Position numbers and translations under genes: made by a program
The notes under the pieces: generated by a model
What the model was told of the DNA's origin: nothing
What the model saw: only the letters and a program-made list of their open reading frames with translations
The model's database searches: none
DNA from: Neptuniibacter sp. UBA6509
GTDB lineage: Bacteria; Pseudomonadota; Gammaproteobacteria; Pseudomonadales; Balneatricaceae
Reading direction: 5' to 3'
NCBI GenBank assembly: GCA_002435145.1
Contig: DJLT01000034.1
Coordinates: forward strand, 1 to 53,830
Length of the DNA: 53,830 nucleotides
Shown: one piece after another, positions 49,060 through 53,830 of the stretch
How the letters are laid out: the number at the start of each line of letters is the position of its first letter
How positions within the stretch are numbered: the stretch's first letter is position 1

Positions 49060-50400
49060 ATGTCTCATAATGAAAAACCTATTACTTCTCTAGACAAACG
49101 TTTGGATGATAATTCTGAAGATGCATGGGTGAGTGTTATCCAAAAAATGGATGAAGCTTATGCTGATTTAGTGCACTACCAAGTAGAGATCGAGGAAAAA
49201 AATGTAGAGCTGGAAGAGAATAAACTGTTCTTTGACAGTATCGAAAGCTCAATGAGCGATGTCTTAATTGTGTGTGATCATAACGGCTGTATTCAGAGGA
49301 TCAATCGGGCATTAGAAACCTTAACAGGGCGTTCTGCTGAGTCTCTAGTTGGGATCAATTTTACAGATCTGATTGACCAACGTTACTTGCAAAAAGTAGA
49401 CAGTTTCTTAACTCAGGTTAGGGTTCAATCTATTCGTGATTGTGAACTCGAACTTATAGGTGTTGAGGGAGCTGTTCCATTGTCGATGAACTGCTCTCCC
49501 CGTAAAAATCACCGAGGACGTTTGGTCGGAATGGTATTGATTGGGCGCCCTTTAGGTGAACTACAGAAAGCTTATATAGAGTTAAACAATACCCATGCCG
49601 AGTTAAAATTAGCACAAGAGCGTTTAGTGCAATCTGAAAAAATGGCGTCATTAGGTCGTTTGGTGGCTGGTGTAGCCCATGAATTGAATAACCCTATTAG
49701 TTTTGTGTATGGGAATATGCATGCGCTACAGCGCTATACAGAGCGTTTGAGTGTGTACTTTGATGCGATTAATGAAGGTGAATCACGCGAATCTTTGAAA
49801 TTGATGCGCCAACAGCTTCGGTTAGATAAGGTTATTCGAGATTTAAACTCGCTCGTGGATGGCACCATGGAAGGGGCGGATAGAGTGAAGGAGATCGTTA
49901 ATGATCTACGCCAATTCTCTTCTACTCAAGAATCAGAAAAAACGCTATTTGATTTGACGCATGTTATCCGCACCGCGCTTCACTGGATTATAAAAGAGAG
50001 TAAGCAGGACGTTGATGTTGTCGCGGTTATTCCTGATGGTCTTAAAGCATTCGGCCACTCAGGGCAGATTCATCAAGTGGTTGTGAACCTTATTCAAAAT
50101 GCTGTAGATGCGATGATCGATTCTAAGGTTAAACGCTTAAGTCTTAATGCTTCACATATTGGAGATAAAATAGAGTTTCATGTCAGTGATACGGGCCCCG
50201 GTGTTTCTGAAGAGAATCTCTCCCGGTTATTTGATCCTTTTTTTACGACGAAACCGGTTGGGCAGGGCACAGGCTTAGGCTTATCTATTAGTTATGGGAT
50301 TGTATCGGAACACGAGGGGAAGTTGGAGATACGTAACCAGTCTTCGGGTGGTGTATGTGCCTCATTGGTCCTATTAGCGGAGAATCCTGAAAATGTTTAA
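49060..50400 (+). CDS. PAS-domain histidine kinase, HupT-like
   Basis: 446 residues. PAS domain about 55-165 (SMSDVLIVCDHNGCIQRIN, LVGINFTDLI). HisKA with MASLGRLVAGVAHELNNP (phospho-acceptor H207); N box NLIQNAVDAM, G boxes DTGPGVSE and GQGTGLGLSISYGI. No membrane helix, so it is cytosolic. It overlaps the hydrogenase small-subunit gene by 8 bp, so it is the HupT of a hydrogen-sensing system that controls uptake hydrogenase genes. Confidence 0.9.
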   Translation: MSHNEKPITSLDKRLDDNSEDAWVSVIQKMDEAYADLVHYQVEIEEKNVELEENKLFFDSIESSMSDVLIVCDHNGCIQRINRALETLTGRSAESLVGINFTDLIDQRYLQKVDSFLTQVRVQSIRDCELELIGVEGAVPLSMNCSPRKNHRGRLVGMVLIGRPLGELQKAYIELNNTHAELKLAQERLVQSEKMASLGRLVAGVAHELNNPISFVYGNMHALQRYTERLSVYFDAINEGESRESLKLMRQQLRLDKVIRDLNSLVDGTMEGADRVKEIVNDLRQFSSTQESEKTLFDLTHVIRTALHWIIKESKQDVDVVAVIPDGLKAFGHSGQIHQVVVNLIQNAVDAMIDSKVKRLSLNASHIGDKIEFHVSDTGPGVSEENLSRLFDPFFTTKPVGQGTGLGLSISYGIVSEHEGKLEIRNQSSGGVCASLVLLAENPENV

Positions 50401-51388
50401 TCTTCTATGGCTTCAGTCAGCAGGGTGCGGAGGGTGCTCCATGTCGCTTTTGAATGCTGAATCTCCAGACTTACTCACTACATTTGAGGCCGCTGGTATT
50501 CATCTGCTTTGGCATCCCTCTTTGAGTGAAGAAACGGGTTCTGAGGTTGTTGATATTTTTGACAGCATATTGAAAGGTGAAACGCAGTTAGACGTATTGT
50601 GTTTAGAGGGCTCTGTTTTACGTGGACCGAATGGCACCGGTCGATTCCATATGCTGGGTGGAACTGATAAGCCGATGATGGAGTGGATAGAGCTTTTATC
50701 CAAGCAAGCTCAATATACGGTTGCTGTTGGTTCATGCGCAGCTTTTGGTGGAATATCGGCGGCTGGGGATAATATTACGGATGCAATTGGGCTTCAGTTT
50801 GAGGGGGAAGTACCGGGTGGTTTCTTAGGGGATCAATACCGTTCGCTCTCAGGTCATAAAACAATCAACATTTCTGGTTGTCCTGTTCATCCTGATTGGG
50901 TCACTGAAACTTTAATTAGTTTGTCTCTGGATGAGCACTCTGAAGAAGCTGTTGATCTGTTTGGTCGGCCTCGTATGTATGCTGATCAGCTTGTTCATCA
51001 TGGCTGCAGTCGCAATGAATACTATGAATATAAAGCCAGTGCTGAGCTTCCCGGCGATCGGGGGTGCATGATGGAGAATATGGGGTGCTTAGGTACCCAA
51101 GCGCATGCTGATTGTAACAGTCGGCCTTGGAATGGTGTTGGTTCCTGCACGAAAGGCGGGTATGCATGTATCAATTGTACGGCTCCAGAGTTTGAAGAAC
51201 CCGGTCATAGTTTTACTCAAACCCCTAAAATTGCAGGTATTCCAGTAGGGTTACCTACTGATATGCCAAAAGCTTGGTTTGTTGCTTTAGCTTCTTTATC
51301 AAAAGCAGCAACCCCAGAACGTTTAAGAAAGAATGCGACTTCTGAAAAGTTGATCTATCCACCCACTATTCATAAGAGAAAAAATTAA
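50393..51388 (+). CDS. Regulatory hydrogenase small subunit, HupU-like
   Basis: 331 residues. LLWLQSAGCGGCSMSLLNAE (C12, C15), AVGSCAAFGG, ISGCPVHPDW, the C-terminal Fe-S ligands in HHGCSRN, GCMMENMGC, GYACINCTAP. It has no Tat signal, unlike energy-generating small subunits, which marks a cytosolic sensor hydrogenase (group 2b). It starts inside the end of hupT; the stop is one base from hupV. Confidence 0.92.
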   Translation: MFNLLWLQSAGCGGCSMSLLNAESPDLLTTFEAAGIHLLWHPSLSEETGSEVVDIFDSILKGETQLDVLCLEGSVLRGPNGTGRFHMLGGTDKPMMEWIELLSKQAQYTVAVGSCAAFGGISAAGDNITDAIGLQFEGEVPGGFLGDQYRSLSGHKTINISGCPVHPDWVTETLISLSLDEHSEEAVDLFGRPRMYADQLVHHGCSRNEYYEYKASAELPGDRGCMMENMGCLGTQAHADCNSRPWNGVGSCTKGGYACINCTAPEFEEPGHSFTQTPKIAGIPVGLPTDMPKAWFVALASLSKAATPERLRKNATSEKLIYPPTIHKRKN

Positions 51389-51389
51389 T

Positions 51390-52838
51390 ATGAGTCGTAT
51401 TGTGGTTGGCCCATTCAATCGTGTTGAGGGTGACTTAGAGGTTAGTCTTGATATTGAAAATGGTGTTGTGAATAAAGCTCAAGTTAATTCACCTATGTTT
51501 CGTGGTTTTGAACGAATCATGCAAGGGCAGGTACCTATGGATGCTTTGGTTTATACGCCTCGAATTTGTGGTATTTGTTCTGTTAGTCAGTCTGTTGCTT
51601 GTGCTAAAGCGCTGGCCGATTTAGCACAAACTGAGATCCCATTAAATGGTGAACTATCCATTAATTTGGTGTTAGCTAATGAGAATATGACTGATTTGTT
51701 GACCCATTTTTATCTGTTCTTTATGCCTGATTTTAGTCGTGATGTTTATGCTCAAAAAGATTGGTATTCGGTTGTAAGTGAACGTTTTAAGGCGAAAGAG
51801 GGGAGTTCAGTTAAAAAAATGTTGCCAGCCCGCGCAGAGTTTCTGCATCTTATGGGGATCATGGCAGGTAAATGGCCGCACAGTCTGAGTATCCAGCCCG
51901 GTGGAAGTGCGAAGCCGATAGAAGCGCAAGAACGTATCCGTTTGATTACACTCATTGCATCATTTAGACGTTACATGGAGCTGCATTTATTTGGCGCGGA
52001 TTTAGAGGACGTTGCTAAATTAGATTCAATTAAGGCGTTGCTAGAGTGGCGAAAGAAAGAGCACTGGTCACAAAGTGATTTTCGTACTTTTCTACATATC
52101 AGTGAGGATTTGAATTTAGCAGCATTAGGCCGCTCAACTGATCAGTTTTTAAGTTTTGGTAATTATCAGGTTCAAGGTAAGAAGCTGTTTGCGGAAGGTT
52201 GTTATATTCAGGGAGAGCTTCAACCCTTCGATCCTGATTCAATTGCTGAAGATATTGCTTATTCATGGATGCAGGGCGCGGAAGCTTTGCACCCTAAAGA
52301 GGGAGTTACAGAGCCCTCTGTGGATAACGAAGAGGCTTATACCTGGTGCAAGGCGCCTAGGTTGAATAAGCAGGTTGTTGAAGTGGGTGCATTAGCTCGA
52401 CAGTTAATTAATGGGCATCCACTGATTAAAGAGTTGGTCGAAAAGCAGGGCGCCAGTGTCGAGAGTCGAATGATTGCACGTATGTTAGAGCTCGCCATTG
52501 TGATTCCAAAAATGCAGGAGTGGGCTAAGCAATTAGATCCACAAGCGGCTTTCTGCTTTCCTACAACGCTTCCGAAAGAGGGGTGTGGTGTTGGGCTTGT
52601 TGAAGCAGCAAGAGGTAGCTTGGGACACTGGCTGCAAGTGTCAAAAGGAAAGATAAGTAATTATCAAATTATAGCGCCGACCACTTGGAATTTTTCACCT
52701 CGCGATAGTCAGTCTATACCTGGAGCCCTAGAGAAGGCGCTAGAAGGTGCGCCAGTATTTGAAGGGGAGAAAGAGCCTGTATCTGTCCAGCATATTGTTC
52801 GCTCTTTTGATCCATGCATGGTCTGTACGGTGCATTAA
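51390..52838 (+). CDS. Regulatory hydrogenase large subunit, HupV-like
   Basis: 482 residues. L1 motif PRICGICSVSQSVACAKALA (C60, C63) and L2 at the end DPCMVCTVH (C476, C479) ligate the NiFe site. It ends at the His, with no C-terminal peptide for maturation cleavage, which is the mark of H2-sensing hydrogenases. It detects hydrogen and signals via HupT. HupR and the uptake hydrogenase genes are not in the window. Confidence 0.95.
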   Translation: MSRIVVGPFNRVEGDLEVSLDIENGVVNKAQVNSPMFRGFERIMQGQVPMDALVYTPRICGICSVSQSVACAKALADLAQTEIPLNGELSINLVLANENMTDLLTHFYLFFMPDFSRDVYAQKDWYSVVSERFKAKEGSSVKKMLPARAEFLHLMGIMAGKWPHSLSIQPGGSAKPIEAQERIRLITLIASFRRYMELHLFGADLEDVAKLDSIKALLEWRKKEHWSQSDFRTFLHISEDLNLAALGRSTDQFLSFGNYQVQGKKLFAEGCYIQGELQPFDPDSIAEDIAYSWMQGAEALHPKEGVTEPSVDNEEAYTWCKAPRLNKQVVEVGALARQLINGHPLIKELVEKQGASVESRMIARMLELAIVIPKMQEWAKQLDPQAAFCFPTTLPKEGCGVGLVEAARGSLGHWLQVSKGKISNYQIIAPTTWNFSPRDSQSIPGALEKALEGAPVFEGEKEPVSVQHIVRSFDPCMVCTVH

Positions 52839-52867
52839 CTAATCAAGATCAAAGATAGGGATGTAAA

Positions 52868-53746
52868 GTGATTGAAGCTGAAGGCAAAAGGGTATCTCTG
52901 GTGTTGGGCAGCGGTGGAGCACGAGGCTTAGCGCATATAGGAATTATCAATGAGCTGACTAAAGCCGGCTTTCAGATTGAATCTATATCAGGCTGTTCGA
53001 TAGGTGCATTGATTGGTGGGGTTTACGCGGCAGGAAAACTAGCTGAATTTGAAGCTTGGGTCAGAGAGATTGATCGTACGGATATACTCAGTCTACTTGA
53101 TGTCGCATGGCGAACGGATGGTTTAGTGAAAGGGGATAAGTTGATCGATACCCTGATTGAGCTGGTGGGCGATCATTCAATAGAAGACCTACCTATCCGG
53201 TTTACCGCAGTGGCCGCGGATATTGATGAAGAGAGAGAAATTTGGATTAACTCAGGCTCACTATTTGACGCGATTAGAGCTTCAATATCTTTGCCTCTGT
53301 TTTTCTCTCCTGTTGAATATCATGGGGCCTATCTTGTTGATGGGGGAATTTTAAACCCTGTTCCTATTGCACCTACTTTCAACGATAAAACGGATCATAC
53401 AATTGCTGTTAATTTGGGAGCGCCTGTTGATCATAACCTTGATCTTTTTGATGATGCGCAGCTTTCGGGGAAGTCTGGTTTCAAACAAAAAGTGCATCGT
53501 TGGATTGGTAAATTGTACCGTGGGGATGAGGAGGAAGATCGCTCGTTAAGTATGTATGACGTGGCAAGCCAAGCCTTTGATTCTATGCAGGGAAGTATTG
53601 CGCGACAGAAGCTTGCGGCTTATCCACCGGATCACTTGATAGAGATTCCTCGAAATACGTGTGGAATTTTAGAATTTCACAAGGCGGGGCCTGTTATTGA
53701 ACTAGGTGCTCAAAGAGCGCGCTCTTTTCTAGAGCACAATATTTAA
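52868..53746 (+). CDS. Patatin-like phospholipase, RssA type
   Basis: 292 residues. SLVLGSGGARGLAHIGI (oxyanion loop), SGCSIGALIG (GxSxG, nucleophile S44) and YLVDGGILNPVPI (DGG aspartate) give a complete catalytic dyad. Similar to RssA/YchK. It may hydrolyse lipids or acyl chains. It starts 29 bp after hupV, so could be in the same transcript, but no functional link is known. The last 84 bp of the window hold no gene. Confidence 0.9.
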   Translation: MIEAEGKRVSLVLGSGGARGLAHIGIINELTKAGFQIESISGCSIGALIGGVYAAGKLAEFEAWVREIDRTDILSLLDVAWRTDGLVKGDKLIDTLIELVGDHSIEDLPIRFTAVAADIDEEREIWINSGSLFDAIRASISLPLFFSPVEYHGAYLVDGGILNPVPIAPTFNDKTDHTIAVNLGAPVDHNLDLFDDAQLSGKSGFKQKVHRWIGKLYRGDEEEDRSLSMYDVASQAFDSMQGSIARQKLAAYPPDHLIEIPRNTCGILEFHKAGPVIELGAQRARSFLEHNI

Positions 53747-53830
53747 GTCTGAAGATCTTTTCTTCGACGCTAGTATTCAGAGCATTTTTTATTCTGAGGG
53801 TTATGCTTTCTGAGGCTTAGGGTTTCTGAG

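Noticed and set aside
1-53830. CRISPR arrays, tRNA or rRNA genes
   Set aside because: No regularly spaced repeats, cloverleaf or rRNA-like sequence was found by eye.

Overview
The window holds most of a Mu-like (transposable) prophage, positions 1 to about 34,460, followed by chromosomal genes of its host. The host looks like a marine gammaproteobacterium of Oceanospirillales type (moderate GC, genes such as tag, an RlmI-like methyltransferase, htpG, cytochrome c5, DksA-like and SelO, and a HupTUV hydrogen-sensing cluster). This placement is inferred from protein resemblance only; no rRNA is present.

Prophage. It lies in reverse orientation, so its left end (repressor side) is near 34.4 kb and its right end (tail fibre side) is beyond position 1. 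From the left end leftwards come: a small membrane protein and an S24-type repressor (plus strand); a divergent operator region; then on the minus strand Ner, a CII-like regulator, the MuA transposase and MuB ATPase; an early/middle block of small proteins that includes a phage CsrA, DUF3164 and HU; GemA (gp16) and one Mor/C-type activator. After a cargo patch come the lysis genes (M15 endolysin, holin), a DksA/TraR-like zinc protein, terminase, portal, gpF (with a C-terminal nuclease-like domain) and gpG. A second cargo patch precedes protease/scaffold, head protein T and the whole contractile tail: sheath, tube, a programmed-frameshift chaperone, tape measure, N, P, V, W, Y and H homologues and tail fibre genes. 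The window starts inside a tail fibre assembly gene.

The main new observation concerns transcription-unit boundaries. An identical 23-bp sequence with a TAACC-TT-GGTTA dyad occurs twice, just upstream of the lysis gene and just upstream of the protease gene. These are the places where Mu has its C-activated late promoters Plys and PI. Each copy has a possible -10 hexamer at exactly the same distance. Each copy also forms the edge of an AT-rich cargo patch: 13,988-15,586 (three genes, including a four-helix membrane protein overlapping a 301-residue protein) and 23,191-25,181 (a membrane-anchored protein, a secreted protein and an opposite-strand zinc-motif protein). These patches are the best candidates for undescribed lysogenic-conversion or anti-phage systems.

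Host part. From 34.5 kb: a conserved small membrane protein, a phosphoribosyltransferase, alkylation-repair genes (tag and an alkyltransferase-like gene) flanking an rRNA methyltransferase-like gene; a stress module (Hsp20 with a sigma-32-like promoter and a possible RNA thermometer, a Do-type periplasmic protease, an RpoH-like sigma factor and two small proteins); SelO; a cold-shock protein; a 263-bp IS5-like MITE with a TTAG target duplication; DUF3301 and DUF599 proteins; HtpG; cytochrome c5; a DksA-like protein; HupT-HupU-HupV; and a patatin-like protein. No tRNA, rRNA or CRISPR array was seen.
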